DNA from: Planctomycetota bacterium
GTDB taxonomy: Bacteria; Planctomycetota; UBA1135; UBA2386
NCBI GenBank assembly: GCA_016716265.1
Contig: JADJWQ010000001.1
Location: forward strand, 2,294,001-2,358,000
Direction: 5' to 3'
Length of the DNA stretch: 64,000 nt
In this document: piece by piece, positions 1 to 8,883 of the stretch
How positions within the stretch are numbered: the stretch's first letter is position 1
Layout: every line of letters starts with the position of its first letter
Notes under the pieces: generated by a model
The model's input: the letters and a program-made list of their open reading frames with translations, nothing else
Database searches by the model: none
What the model was told of the DNA's origin: nothing
Made by a program: the position numbers and the translations under genes

Positions 1-189
1 AAAAGACCGCATTCCGGTGCGGATTTCGACGTCGACGCCGGCGTGCCGCGCGCGCCGGCCGAACGCGCGATTCTCGGCCGGCGATCGACCCGAGTCAACG
101 CGAGCGAAGCCCCCACGCATTTTCCCCGAACCCGCCAGCGCGGGCCTGCGTATCGCGGTCCCGCCAGAGCCGTTACCATTCCCCGCGCG

Positions 190-2865
190 ATGCTCCGACT
201 CCTGCCGATCTCCGTCACCTGCGCGCTCCTGTGCGGCGTCGCACCGCTGTCCGCACAGGTCGATCCCGAGCAGCCCAAGGTGCAGGTGCGCGCGGAGATC
301 GTCCCGGCCGAGGTCGCCCCGGGTGGCGAGGCGGAGCTGCGCGTCCACCTGCAGATCGTCGACGGCTGGCACGTCTACGGTGCGCTGCAGGACACCGATT
401 CGGGCAAGCCCGTCGAGCTGGTCGTCGAGTCGCTCGGCGGGCTACGGGTGATCGGCAGGCCGGTGATCCCGCCCGGCGAGGAGCACGATTGGTTCGGCAT
501 GCAGATGCACTGGATCGAGGGCGGCGCCGTCCTCACCCAGAAGCTGCGCGTGCCGTCCGGGCAGGCCTCCGGTGCGGTCGAGGTGAGCGGACGCGTCGGC
601 TACGCGGCCTGCAACGACGAGATCTGCGATCCGCCGGGCGATGCGCGGTTCGCGGCGACGCTGACGGTGACCGGCGCTGCGACCGGCGCGGCGACCGGGG
701 CCGCGCCGTCGACCTCGAAGGCGCCGCCGGCAGCGGCGCGCCGCACGCAGGACCCGCTCGGCCTCGGCGCCGACGAGAACGTGCAGATCACGGCGCGGCT
801 CGAGCCGGCCACGCCGGCGCCGGGCACCGAGACCGTGCTGATCGTCGAGCTCGACATCTCGCCCGACCGCCACGTCTACGGCGCGCTGCAGTCGGGTGAC
901 GTCGGCCGGCCGCTGAGCCTGACGATCACCGACGCGGACGGGCTCGTCGCGGTCGGCGCTCCGGAGATCCCCCCGGGCGTCGTGCACGACCGCGAGTTCG
1001 GCGCCGAGTATTGGGTCGTCGGTCGCGCGACGCTGCGCCAGCGGCTGCTGGTGCCGAGCTCGCGCGCCCCTGGGCCGGTGCGCGTCGCCGCGCGCGTCGA
1101 CTACATGAGCTGCACCGACAGCTTCTGCGATCCGCCGGGCTCGCTCGACGCGGTCGCCGACGGCTCGGTCGCGGCGGGCGCGAGCGCGGTGCCGGCGCCC
1201 GCGCTCGCGGCGAGCGTCGAGCCCGACCCGGTACGGCCCGGCGAGACCGCGACGGTGACGGTCACGATCGTCGTGCCCGACGGCCACTGGCTGCGCGGCG
1301 CGGGCGACGCGCACCCGATCGGACTGCGGCTCGTCGCCACCGACGGGCTCGAGCCGGTCGGGGCAGTCCGGATCCCGCCGGGCACCGCCGGCCCGCGGGG
1401 CCACCTGCTGGACGGCACGTTCATCGTCCGCCAGCAGCTCGCGGTGCCGAAGGACGACCCGCCCGGCGCGCGCACGCCGCGCTTCGTGCTCGATTACCAG
1501 CTCGCCGACGCCGAGGGCGACCTGCTGCCGACCAGCCACGAGATCGAGGTTCCGCTGCGCGTCGAGGCGGGTGTCCCGCGCGCCGCGTACGTCCCGGTCG
1601 GCAACGGCGGCGACGGCGTCTGGGGTCTGTTCATCGCGGGCCTGCTCGCCGGCATCCTCGCGCTGCTGATGCCGTGCACGTATCCGATGATCCCGATCAC
1701 GATCAGCTTCTTCTCGAAGCGGGCGCACTCGGGAGCGGAGACGTTCGGGCTCGCGCTGTCCTACGGACTCGGCATCGTCGCGATGTTCATCGCGATCGGC
1801 CTCGTCGTCGGCCAGGCGATCATCCCCTTCGCGAACCACTGGGCGACCAACCTCGTGTTCGCGCTCGCGTTCATCGCCTTCGCGCTGTCGCTGTTCGGGC
1901 TGTTCACGCTCGAGCTGCCCGCCGCCTTGCAGAACCTGGCAGGCCGCACCACCGGCAATGGACTGTCGGGCGTGTTCCTGATGGGCGCGACGCTCGTGAT
2001 CACGTCGTTCACCTGCACGGCGCCGATCGTCGGCACGCTGCTGGCGACCAGCGCCGATCGCGGCACCACCAGCGTGATCGCCGGCATGGGTGGCTTCGGG
2101 CTCGCGATGGCGGTCCCGTTCGTCGTGCTGTCGATGCTGCCGGCCGGCGCCGCCTCGCTGCCGCGCGCCGGCGAGTGGATGAACGACCTGAAGATCTTCC
2201 TCGGCTTCGTCGAGATCGCCGCCGCGCTGAAGTTCCTGTCGAACGTCGACGTCGCGCTGCACGGCCACGGCGCGTGGATCCCGCCGGAGACGTTCCTGTG
2301 GGTGTGGGTCGCGGTGTTCGCGATCGCGTTCGGCTGGGCGGTGCGGCCGATGCTGCGGAGCGCACGCATGTCGCGCATGCGGATCGCGTCGGCGACCCTG
2401 TCGCTGGCCCTCGTCGTGTGGGCCGGCGCCGGCGTGACGGCCGGCTACTCCGACTTCGTGCTCGCGGCGTTCCTGCCGCCGGCCGAGGCGCCCACCGCCC
2501 GCCATGCGATCGTGCTCGACGACTATGACGCCGCGCTCGAGCGCGCGAAGGCCGAGCACAAGCTGCTGCTGATCAACTTCACCGGGCTCATCTGCGCCAA
2601 CTGCCGCGCAGTCGAGAACAACGTGATGCCCGATCCGGGGGTCGCCGAGCTGCTGGAGCCGGGCTTCGTCGAAGCGCGGCTCCACATCGACTACCCGGCC
2701 AATGCGACGCGCATGAAGGAGATGGTCGGCGCGGTGTTCTCCCCCTACTACATCGTGATCGACCCGGCGACGGGCAGCGAACTCGGGCGGTTCCAGATCC
2801 AGAGCGTCGCGTCGCTGGCCAGCGACTTCTCGTCGTTCCTGACCCAGAGCGGCCGACACGGCTGA
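190..2865 (+). CDS. dsbD: DsbD-type transmembrane thiol:disulfide interchange protein with three N-terminal domains
   Basis: DsbD proteins carry electrons from cytoplasmic thioredoxin across the inner membrane to periplasmic thiol proteins. The 891-residue product starts with a signal peptide (MLRLLPISVTCALLCG). Three tandem nDsbD-like beta-sandwich domains follow at about 25-165, 196-330 and 338-455. The first has C141/C146 (ACNDEICDPP), the second C308/C313 (SCTDSFCDPP); the third has lost the pair. The membrane part, about 478-755, holds C496 (MPCTYP) and C609 (FTCTAP). The C-terminal thioredoxin-like domain holds C802-A-N-C805. E. coli DsbD has one N-terminal domain and is much shorter. 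I chose ATG 190 because it begins the signal peptide; an in-frame start at 43 would only add a hydrophilic leader. Confidence 0.88.
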   Translation: MLRLLPISVTCALLCGVAPLSAQVDPEQPKVQVRAEIVPAEVAPGGEAELRVHLQIVDGWHVYGALQDTDSGKPVELVVESLGGLRVIGRPVIPPGEEHDWFGMQMHWIEGGAVLTQKLRVPSGQASGAVEVSGRVGYAACNDEICDPPGDARFAATLTVTGAATGAATGAAPSTSKAPPAAARRTQDPLGLGADENVQITARLEPATPAPGTETVLIVELDISPDRHVYGALQSGDVGRPLSLTITDADGLVAVGAPEIPPGVVHDREFGAEYWVVGRATLRQRLLVPSSRAPGPVRVAARVDYMSCTDSFCDPPGSLDAVADGSVAAGASAVPAPALAASVEPDPVRPGETATVTVTIVVPDGHWLRGAGDAHPIGLRLVATDGLEPVGAVRIPPGTAGPRGHLLDGTFIVRQQLAVPKDDPPGARTPRFVLDYQLADAEGDLLPTSHEIEVPLRVEAGVPRAAYVPVGNGGDGVWGLFIAGLLAGILALLMPCTYPMIPITISFFSKRAHSGAETFGLALSYGLGIVAMFIAIGLVVGQAIIPFANHWATNLVFALAFIAFALSLFGLFTLELPAALQNLAGRTTGNGLSGVFLMGATLVITSFTCTAPIVGTLLATSADRGTTSVIAGMGGFGLAMAVPFVVLSMLPAGAASLPRAGEWMNDLKIFLGFVEIAAALKFLSNVDVALHGHGAWIPPETFLWVWVAVFAIAFGWAVRPMLRSARMSRMRIASATLSLALVVWAGAGVTAGYSDFVLAAFLPPAEAPTARHAIVLDDYDAALERAKAEHKLLLINFTGLICANCRAVENNVMPDPGVAELLEPGFVEARLHIDYPANATRMKEMVGAVFSPYYIVIDPATGSELGRFQIQSVASLASDFSSFLTQSGRHG

Positions 2866-2907
2866 GCCCCGCACGCGGCCGCCCCGAGGCCGCGCGACCC
2901 TGCCGCG

Positions 2908-4980
2908 ATGGACGCCCCCGCCACCCGCCTGCAGCGGCTCGCGCCGTGGCTCGAGTGTGCGGTAATCGTCGCGGCCGCACTGTGGACGTTCGCCGGGCTG
3001 GCCAATGCGCTCGACCTGCACGCGGCCGACGAGGCCGGCTACCTGGAGCGCGGCCGGCGGCTGCTGTCCGGCGACGTCGCCGCGGATCTGTTCGCGTGGG
3101 CGCCGACGACCTGCCTGTCGCTCGGGGTCGCCGATGCGCTGTGGCCCGCGCGGCTCGCTCCCGACGTCGTGCAGCCGGCCTGGATCGCCGCGCAGGCCGC
3201 CGGGCTGTGGTGGCTCGCGCGCTCGGCGCTGCCGCGCGGACTCGCGGTCGCGGCGGCGCTCGTGTGGCTCGCGTCCGACGCGGTGATCGGCGACGGGCGC
3301 AGCATGCAGCCGTCCCCGTACGCGGTGAGCACGGCGCTGCTGTTCTGGGGGCTCGGCTGTATCGTCCGTACCGGCTCGCGCTGGCGCTCGGCCGCCGGGC
3401 TCCTGCTGCTCGGGCTCGCGATGCTCGATCGCGCGGAGCTCGCGGTGCCGGCCGGCGCCTGCGCGCTCGGGCTCGTCGCGCTCGACCTGCGCCGGCGGCG
3501 GCTCGGGCTGGTGAGCACAGGGCTCGCGCTGCTCGTCGCCGCGGCGCTCGCCGCGACCTTCCTGTCGCCTCCGCACCGCGCACGGTCGTGGCTGACCTTC
3601 GAGCAGCACTACGCCGGCCGCACCGCCGCCCGCGAGGCCGCGCGCGACGGCGGTGACGACCGCGCCGAGCTGCTCGCGGCACTCGGTGCGTCGCGCGACT
3701 ACCGTGCGATCCTCGCGCGCGATTTCCCGGGCGCGACCAGCCTGTCGCAGGCGATCGCCAGCTCGCCCTCCCACTATGCGAGCTACGCCTGGAGCAATGC
3801 GTTGGAGCTGCCGCGTATGTTCCGTGGCCTCGCGGGCAGCCATTGGAGCTGGACCCCGTTGCCCGCCGCGGGCACCGGATTGGGCGCATTGCTGCTGGTC
3901 GCCCTGACGCTGCTCGTGCCGGCGCGCCGGCGCGCACTGGCGGGTGCGCTCGCGGCGCTGCCGCCGGCGACCCGGGTGGCGATCGGATCCGGCCTGGCAA
4001 CCGTGGTGACCGCCGTCCTGCTCGCACCGCGCGTCCAGGTGCTGTTCGCGGCGCTGCCGGCACTCGCGACCGGCGTCGGCCTGGCGCTGGTCGCCTGGCT
4101 GCCGGCGCGCGCGCGCGCGCCGGTCGGATGGACGCTCGCAGCCCTCGTGCTCGGCGGACTGCTCGCGGGGCCGCGGCGCTACCCGGACGCACCGCGCGAC
4201 GGCATGCCGCTGCGGCGCGCAGTCGATCTGGCCATCCGGCGGGTGCCGGCCGACGCGCGCAGGCTGCTCGGCATCGATTCCAACGAGGTCGGCCGGTACG
4301 CCCGTCTGCCGCAGCTCGCCGGCACGGGGCCGGCGCTCGACGAGATCGTCGTCGCCGAGTCCGCCGCGCGCTGGTGGCCGAGGGGTGCACCACCCGACGC
4401 CGTGCTCGTGCCGCTCGACCTGCTCGAGGCGGCGCCGGGCTACACGGTCGACCTGCTGGTGCGCGCGCAGTCGGCGCCGCTGCGGATCGCCGACGTCGCA
4501 CCGATGTGGCTGCTGTTCACGCGACCGACCGACGCGGACCCGCCGTCTCGCCGGGGGGCGCCGCGCAGCGTCGTCACCGCCCCGGCTCCCGAAGCGATCA
4601 CCGCACCGGAGCCGCGGCGCGCCGGAGCCGCGATCCTCGCCGCCGGGCTGCTCGCCGAGCCCGCGGCGGTGGCGCCGCTGCTCGCTGCCACGCGCGCGGT
4701 GCCGCCGCTCGCCGCGCGGGCCGCCTGGGCGCTCGGCGAATGCGGAGCGGCCGCCGCGGTGCCGCGGCTGCTGGAGCTCACCGGCGCCGACGACGCGCTG
4801 ACGCGGGCCTGCGCGTGCTTCGCGCTGACGAAGTGTGCGCGCCGCGACGCCGAGGTGGTCGCGCACACTCGCCGCCTGCTCGATGATGCCGACCCCCTGG
4901 TGCGGCGCGTCGCCACCGACGCGCTCGAACGCCACGGGTCCCAGCCGCCGACCCCGACGGAGACGCCACGTGACCGCTGA
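2908..4980 (+). CDS. Polytopic membrane protein (glycosyltransferase-C-like) with C-terminal HEAT repeats
   Basis: This 690-residue protein has many hydrophobic helices between about residues 14 and 430. An early acidic stretch, DLHAADEAGYLERGRR, resembles the first periplasmic loop of PMT/ArnT-like glycosyltransferases (family knowledge, weak match). A soluble part follows, and the last 120 residues or so form HEAT-like helical repeats rich in Ala and Leu (for example ARAAWALGECGAAAAVPRLL). The fusion of a GT-C-like membrane core to HEAT repeats is unusual. It lies 42 bases after the dsbD-like gene and its end overlaps the start of the peptidase gene by 11 bases, so the three may be co-transcribed. 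The substrate is unknown. Confidence 0.7.
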   Translation: MDAPATRLQRLAPWLECAVIVAAALWTFAGLANALDLHAADEAGYLERGRRLLSGDVAADLFAWAPTTCLSLGVADALWPARLAPDVVQPAWIAAQAAGLWWLARSALPRGLAVAAALVWLASDAVIGDGRSMQPSPYAVSTALLFWGLGCIVRTGSRWRSAAGLLLLGLAMLDRAELAVPAGACALGLVALDLRRRRLGLVSTGLALLVAAALAATFLSPPHRARSWLTFEQHYAGRTAAREAARDGGDDRAELLAALGASRDYRAILARDFPGATSLSQAIASSPSHYASYAWSNALELPRMFRGLAGSHWSWTPLPAAGTGLGALLLVALTLLVPARRRALAGALAALPPATRVAIGSGLATVVTAVLLAPRVQVLFAALPALATGVGLALVAWLPARARAPVGWTLAALVLGGLLAGPRRYPDAPRDGMPLRRAVDLAIRRVPADARRLLGIDSNEVGRYARLPQLAGTGPALDEIVVAESAARWWPRGAPPDAVLVPLDLLEAAPGYTVDLLVRAQSAPLRIADVAPMWLLFTRPTDADPPSRRGAPRSVVTAPAPEAITAPEPRRAGAAILAAGLLAEPAAVAPLLAATRAVPPLAARAAWALGECGAAAAVPRLLELTGADDALTRACACFALTKCARRDAEVVAHTRRLLDDADPLVRRVATDALERHGSQPPTPTETPRDR

Positions 4981-7054
4981 CAACCCACTGCTGTCCCGCT
5001 CCCTGGCCGAACCGCCGGCCTTCGACGCGATCCGCCCCGAGCACGTGGTGCCCGCGATCCGGCAGCTCGTCGCCGAAGTGTCCGCCGGGCTCGAAGCCCT
5101 CGAGCGCACGGTCCAGCCCACCTGGGCGGGCCTCGTCGAACCGCTCGTCCGCCTCGCCGAGCCGCTCGCGCAGGCCTGGGGGGCCGTCAACCACCTGATG
5201 GGCGTGCGCAACTCGACCGCGCTGCGCGAGGCACACGAGGCGGTGCAGCCCGAGGTCGTGCGCCTGTTCTCGCGGCTCGGCCAGAGCCGTCCGCTGTACG
5301 CCGCGGCCCGCGCGCTGCGCGAATCCGACGCGTGGCACGGGCTCGACGCCGCGCAGCGCCGGATCGTCGACGCATCGATCCGCGACGCCGAGCTCGCCGG
5401 CGTCGGCCTCGACGGTGCGGCGCGCGAGCGCTTCAACGCGATCCAGCAGGAGCTCGCCGAGCTCGCCACCCGGTTCTCGAACAACGTGCTCGACTCGACC
5501 AAGGAGTTCGCACTGACGCTGACCGCGCGCGACGAGGTCGCCGGCCTGCCCGAGTCGGCCCGACAGCTCGCGGCGCAGTCGGCGCGCGAGGCGGGCCACG
5601 CCGGCGCCACCGCGCAGGACGGGCCGTGGCGCATCTCGCTCGACCTGCCGAGCTTCGAGCCGTTCATGCAGCACGCCGAGCGGCGCGACCTCCGGGAGAC
5701 GCTCTACCGCGCGTACGTGTCACGGGCGAGCTCGGGCTCGCACGACAATGCACCGCTCATCGAGCGCATCCTCGCACTCCGCGACGAGCGCGCCAGGATC
5801 CTCGGCTTCGCCGACCACGCCGCGGTCAGCCTGTCGCGCAAGATGGCGGGCAGCGTCGAGGCCGTCCACGGGCTGCTCGAGGAACTGCGTGCGCGGGCGC
5901 TGCCGGCCGCAGAGCGCGACCACGCGGAGCTGGTCGCGTTCGCCGCACAGAACGGCTCGCCGGACGTGCTGCACTGGGACGTCGCCTACTTCGTCGAGAA
6001 GCTGCGCGTCGAGCGCTTCGCGATCTCCGACGAGCTGCTGCGTCCGTACTTCCCGCTCGAGCGGGTGCTGTCCGGGCTGTTCGCACTGACCGAGACGCTG
6101 TTCGGGGTGCGCGTCGTGCCCGCCGATGGCGAGGCGCCGGTCTGGCATCCCGACGTGCGCTTCTTCCGGATCGTGGACGGCGACTCGGGCGCCCCGCGCG
6201 CCGCGTTCTACCTCGACCCGTACTCGCGCCCAGCCGACAAGCGCGGCGGCGCCTGGATGGACGAGTGCCTGGGCCGCAGCCGTCTGTTCACCGCGCCGGG
6301 AGGCGACGTGCGGCTGCCGATCGCGCACCTCGTGTGCAATGGCTCCCCGCCGGTGGCGGGCGAACGGCCGTCGCTGCTGTCGTTCCGCGACGTCGAGACG
6401 CTGTTCCACGAGTTCGGCCACGGCCTGCAGCACATGTTGACGACCGTCGACCGCGACGGCGCCGCCGGCATCACGAACGTCGAGTGGGACGCGGTCGAGC
6501 TGCCGAGCCAGTTCATGGAGAACTGGTGCTACCACGAGCCGACGCTGCGCGGGCTCAGCGGCCATTGGCATACCGGCGAGCCGCTGCCGCACGAGATGTT
6601 CGAGCGCATCCGTGCCGCGCGCACGTTCCGCGCCGGTAGCGCGATCCTGCGTCAGCTGTACTTCGGCTTCACCGACCTCGCGCTGCACCACGGCCACGAC
6701 CCGGCGCGCGACGGCTCGCCGTTCGACGTCATGCGCCGCGTGGCGGAGCGCACCACCGTGCTGCGTCCGTTGCCGGAGGATCGCTTCCTCTGCTCGTTCA
6801 GCCACATCTTCGCGGGCGGCTATTCGGCCGGCTACTACAGCTACAAGTGGGCCGAGGTACTGAGCGCGGATGCCTTCGCGGCCTTCGAGGAGGCCGGGCT
6901 CGACGACGAGCCGGCAGTGCGGGCGACCGGCCGGCGCTTCCGCGACACGGTCCTCGCACTCGGCGGGAGCCGCCACCCGATGGAGGTGTTCGAGTCGTTC
7001 CGCGGCCGCGCGCCGTCGACCGCCGCGCTGCTGCGGCACGCCGGCCTGCAGTGA
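4970..7054 (+). CDS. prlC: M3 family zinc oligopeptidase (oligopeptidase A type)
   Basis: This cytoplasmic zinc metallopeptidase of the thimet-oligopeptidase family cleaves short peptides such as degraded signal peptides. The 694-residue length matches PrlC/OpdA. The zinc motif is H480-E-F-G-H484 in LFHEFGHGLQHML, followed by the family-typical WDAVELPSQFMENW. I use the GTG at 4970 because VTADNPLLSRSLAEPPAF matches the family N terminus. This start lies inside the last codons of the upstream gene (11-base overlap), consistent with translational coupling. The in-frame ATG at 4835 would add about 45 residues of shadow sequence. Confidence 0.93.
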   Translation: MTADNPLLSRSLAEPPAFDAIRPEHVVPAIRQLVAEVSAGLEALERTVQPTWAGLVEPLVRLAEPLAQAWGAVNHLMGVRNSTALREAHEAVQPEVVRLFSRLGQSRPLYAAARALRESDAWHGLDAAQRRIVDASIRDAELAGVGLDGAARERFNAIQQELAELATRFSNNVLDSTKEFALTLTARDEVAGLPESARQLAAQSAREAGHAGATAQDGPWRISLDLPSFEPFMQHAERRDLRETLYRAYVSRASSGSHDNAPLIERILALRDERARILGFADHAAVSLSRKMAGSVEAVHGLLEELRARALPAAERDHAELVAFAAQNGSPDVLHWDVAYFVEKLRVERFAISDELLRPYFPLERVLSGLFALTETLFGVRVVPADGEAPVWHPDVRFFRIVDGDSGAPRAAFYLDPYSRPADKRGGAWMDECLGRSRLFTAPGGDVRLPIAHLVCNGSPPVAGERPSLLSFRDVETLFHEFGHGLQHMLTTVDRDGAAGITNVEWDAVELPSQFMENWCYHEPTLRGLSGHWHTGEPLPHEMFERIRAARTFRAGSAILRQLYFGFTDLALHHGHDPARDGSPFDVMRRVAERTTVLRPLPEDRFLCSFSHIFAGGYSAGYYSYKWAEVLSADAFAAFEEAGLDDEPAVRATGRRFRDTVLALGGSRHPMEVFESFRGRAPSTAALLRHAGLQ

Positions 7055-7062
7055 GCGCGCAG

Positions 7063-8013
7063 CTACGGCGCGCGCGCGTCGAACCGCGGGGCGTCCATGT
7101 GCCAGTCGGCGGTCAGCTCGGTCCACAGCCCGAGCCCGCGGTAGCGGCCGAAGCCGCGGTAGCGCCGCTCGAACCACGCGTCGGCGGGCGGCCTGCTCCG
7201 CCCGGCGAGCTGCGCACCGCGGGCGCGACACCACGAGTCGAGCGCGAGGTCGTCGTAGTGGCCGAGCAGGCGCAGGACCTGGCCTGCCGCGTACGGGCCG
7301 AAGCCGCGCAGCGCGAGCAGCCGCCTGCGCAGCTCGTCGGTCGGCAGGTCGGGATCCTCGAAACCGGCGGCCTGGAGCGCGCCGGACGCGAACGCGTCGG
7401 CCAGCCACCGCGCGTGCGGCGCGCGGTAGCCGGCCCGCACCTGGTCGCGCCAGTCGGCCTCGGACAAGCGGGCGCAGGCCGCGGCAGACGGGAACGCGCG
7501 GCGCCCCGACGGCGCGGGCGCGCCGCAGACCTCGACGACGCGCGTGCACATCGTGCGCGTCAGGCCCCACGAGCAGTTCGTCGTGAACAGGACCTTCAGC
7601 AGGTCCTCGAACAGCGTCGGGCCGCGCAGCAGGCGACCGACGCCCCGCGCGCGCACCCAGCGGTGCGACTCGCGGGTGTCGCACAGGCGCCAGAACGGCT
7701 CGAGGTCCTCGTCGAGGCGCAGCATCCGGCGCAGAGCGCCGCGCAGCTCCGCACGGACGCCCGCCGCGTCCCCGACCGCGCGCACGACGACCCGCACACC
7801 GTCGCCCGCCGCGGGCCGCACGCGCACGTCGGCGCCGCTCCCACCGGCATCGAGAACCGTGTCGAGCGTCTGCGTCGCACGGTCCCACACGTGCGGTGCG
7901 AGATCGAACCAGCCGTGGCCCTCGACTGCGGTGCGCAGCAGGAACGGGGCGTGGTCGCTGCGCAGCTCGAACCGCCAACCGCGGGTCATGGCGGGAGCGT
8001 CGCGGCGCGACAC
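7063..8013 (-). CDS. HhH-GPD superfamily base-excision DNA glycosylase-like protein
   Basis: The family flips and excises damaged bases (AlkA, OGG1, MutY). The 316-residue product has an N-terminal beta region (about 1-100). An all-helical domain follows with the helix-hairpin-helix signature LLALRGFGPYAAGQVLRLLG, then LALDSW where the catalytic Asp of the family normally lies in the hairpin's Gly/Pro...Asp pattern. There is no Fe-S cysteine cluster, so it is closer to AlkA/OGG than to MutY/Nth. It converges with the prlC-like gene (8 bases apart). ATG 8013 gives the longest form; ATG 7989 (MTRGWRFELRS) is equally possible. The substrate is not predictable. Confidence 0.75.
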   Translation of the reverse strand: MSRRDAPAMTRGWRFELRSDHAPFLLRTAVEGHGWFDLAPHVWDRATQTLDTVLDAGGSGADVRVRPAAGDGVRVVVRAVGDAAGVRAELRGALRRMLRLDEDLEPFWRLCDTRESHRWVRARGVGRLLRGPTLFEDLLKVLFTTNCSWGLTRTMCTRVVEVCGAPAPSGRRAFPSAAACARLSEADWRDQVRAGYRAPHARWLADAFASGALQAAGFEDPDLPTDELRRRLLALRGFGPYAAGQVLRLLGHYDDLALDSWCRARGAQLAGRSRPPADAWFERRYRGFGRYRGLGLWTELTADWHMDAPRFDARAP

Positions 8014-8041
8014 CGCGCGCTCCAGCGGAAAACGCCGACGC

Positions 8042-8797
8042 TCAGCCGCGGCCGCGGACCGTCGCGAGCCCGCCGTCGACGCCGAGCACCTGTCCGGTGA
8101 CCCAGTCCTGCGCGGGGTCGAGCAGCCAGGCGATCGCCGCCGCGACGTGGTCCGGACGCCCGAGCCGGCCGAGCGGGTGCATCGCCTCGGACGCCTTGCG
8201 CGCGGCGGGGGCCGCGACGACCGGTGCGGCGAGCGGCGTGTCGACGAGACCCGGCGCCACGCAGTTGACGCGCAGCCCGCGCGAGGCGTAGCTCGCCGCG
8301 GCGGCCAGCGCGAGCCCCTGCACGCCGGCCTTCGCGGCCGCGATCGCCTCGTGGTTCGGCAGGCCGAGCCGGGCGGCCGCGCTGGACATCAGCACCACGG
8401 AGCCCCCGCTGCGCATCGTCGTCGCGGCCGCGCGCAGCACGGCGAAGGCGGAGCCGAGGTTGACGCGCAGCACTTCGTCGAGCTCCTCCCTGGTCGTGCG
8501 GTGCGCGGGCTTCAGCACCAGCGAGCCGATCAGGTTCGCGACGCCGTCGAGCCGGCCGTGCTCCTGGTGCACGTCAGCAAGGCATTGCGCGGCCCCGTCC
8601 CAATCCGTCGCGTCGCACGCGCGCACCGGACAATCCAGCTCGTCGCCGAGCGCGCGGAGCCGGTCCGCGTCGCGCCCGGCGAGGACCGGCAGCTGGCCGG
8701 CGCCCCGGAGTGCGCGCGCGGTCGCGGCGCCGATCCCACCGGACGCCCCGAACAGCACGAACACGGCGGGCGAAGCAGAAGACGAGGCTGCGTGCAT
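8042..8797 (-). CDS. Short-chain dehydrogenase/reductase (SDR)
   Basis: This is a classical 251-residue NAD(P)-dependent SDR. The Rossmann motif is LFGASGGIGAATARAL near residues 14-29, a variant of TGxxxGIG with F-G-A replacing T-G. The active-site Ser is in VVLMSSAAA. The usual YxxxK reads HEAIAAAK, so the catalytic Tyr appears to be His while the Lys is kept. The C terminus WVTGQVLGVDGG is typical of the family. I chose ATG 8797 because it sits just before the Rossmann strand; longer in-frame extensions lack similarity. It is divergent from the RNA-methyltransferase-like gene, with 86 bases between starts. Substrate unknown; activity may be altered. Confidence 0.85.
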   Translation of the reverse strand: MHAASSSASPAVFVLFGASGGIGAATARALRGAGQLPVLAGRDADRLRALGDELDCPVRACDATDWDGAAQCLADVHQEHGRLDGVANLIGSLVLKPAHRTTREELDEVLRVNLGSAFAVLRAAATTMRSGGSVVLMSSAAARLGLPNHEAIAAAKAGVQGLALAAAASYASRGLRVNCVAPGLVDTPLAAPVVAAPAARKASEAMHPLGRLGRPDHVAAAIAWLLDPAQDWVTGQVLGVDGGLATVRGRG

Positions 8798-8883
8798 GCG
8801 GCGGGGTTCGCGACGCGCAGCGGCCCGGATGCCGTCGGATGCCGCGCTCGGACGGCGCAGCCCGCCGGGCCATACTCTCGTCG

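Noticed and set aside
1..189. A gene at the left edge, possibly leftward from ATG at 12
   Set aside because: Only four codons would be inside the window, which is too little evidence.
442..5667. Open frame of 1741 codons on the minus strand
   Set aside because: It is antisense to the DsbD-like, membrane and peptidase genes. Its Arg/Pro/His-rich composition and lack of any family match mark it as a high-GC shadow.
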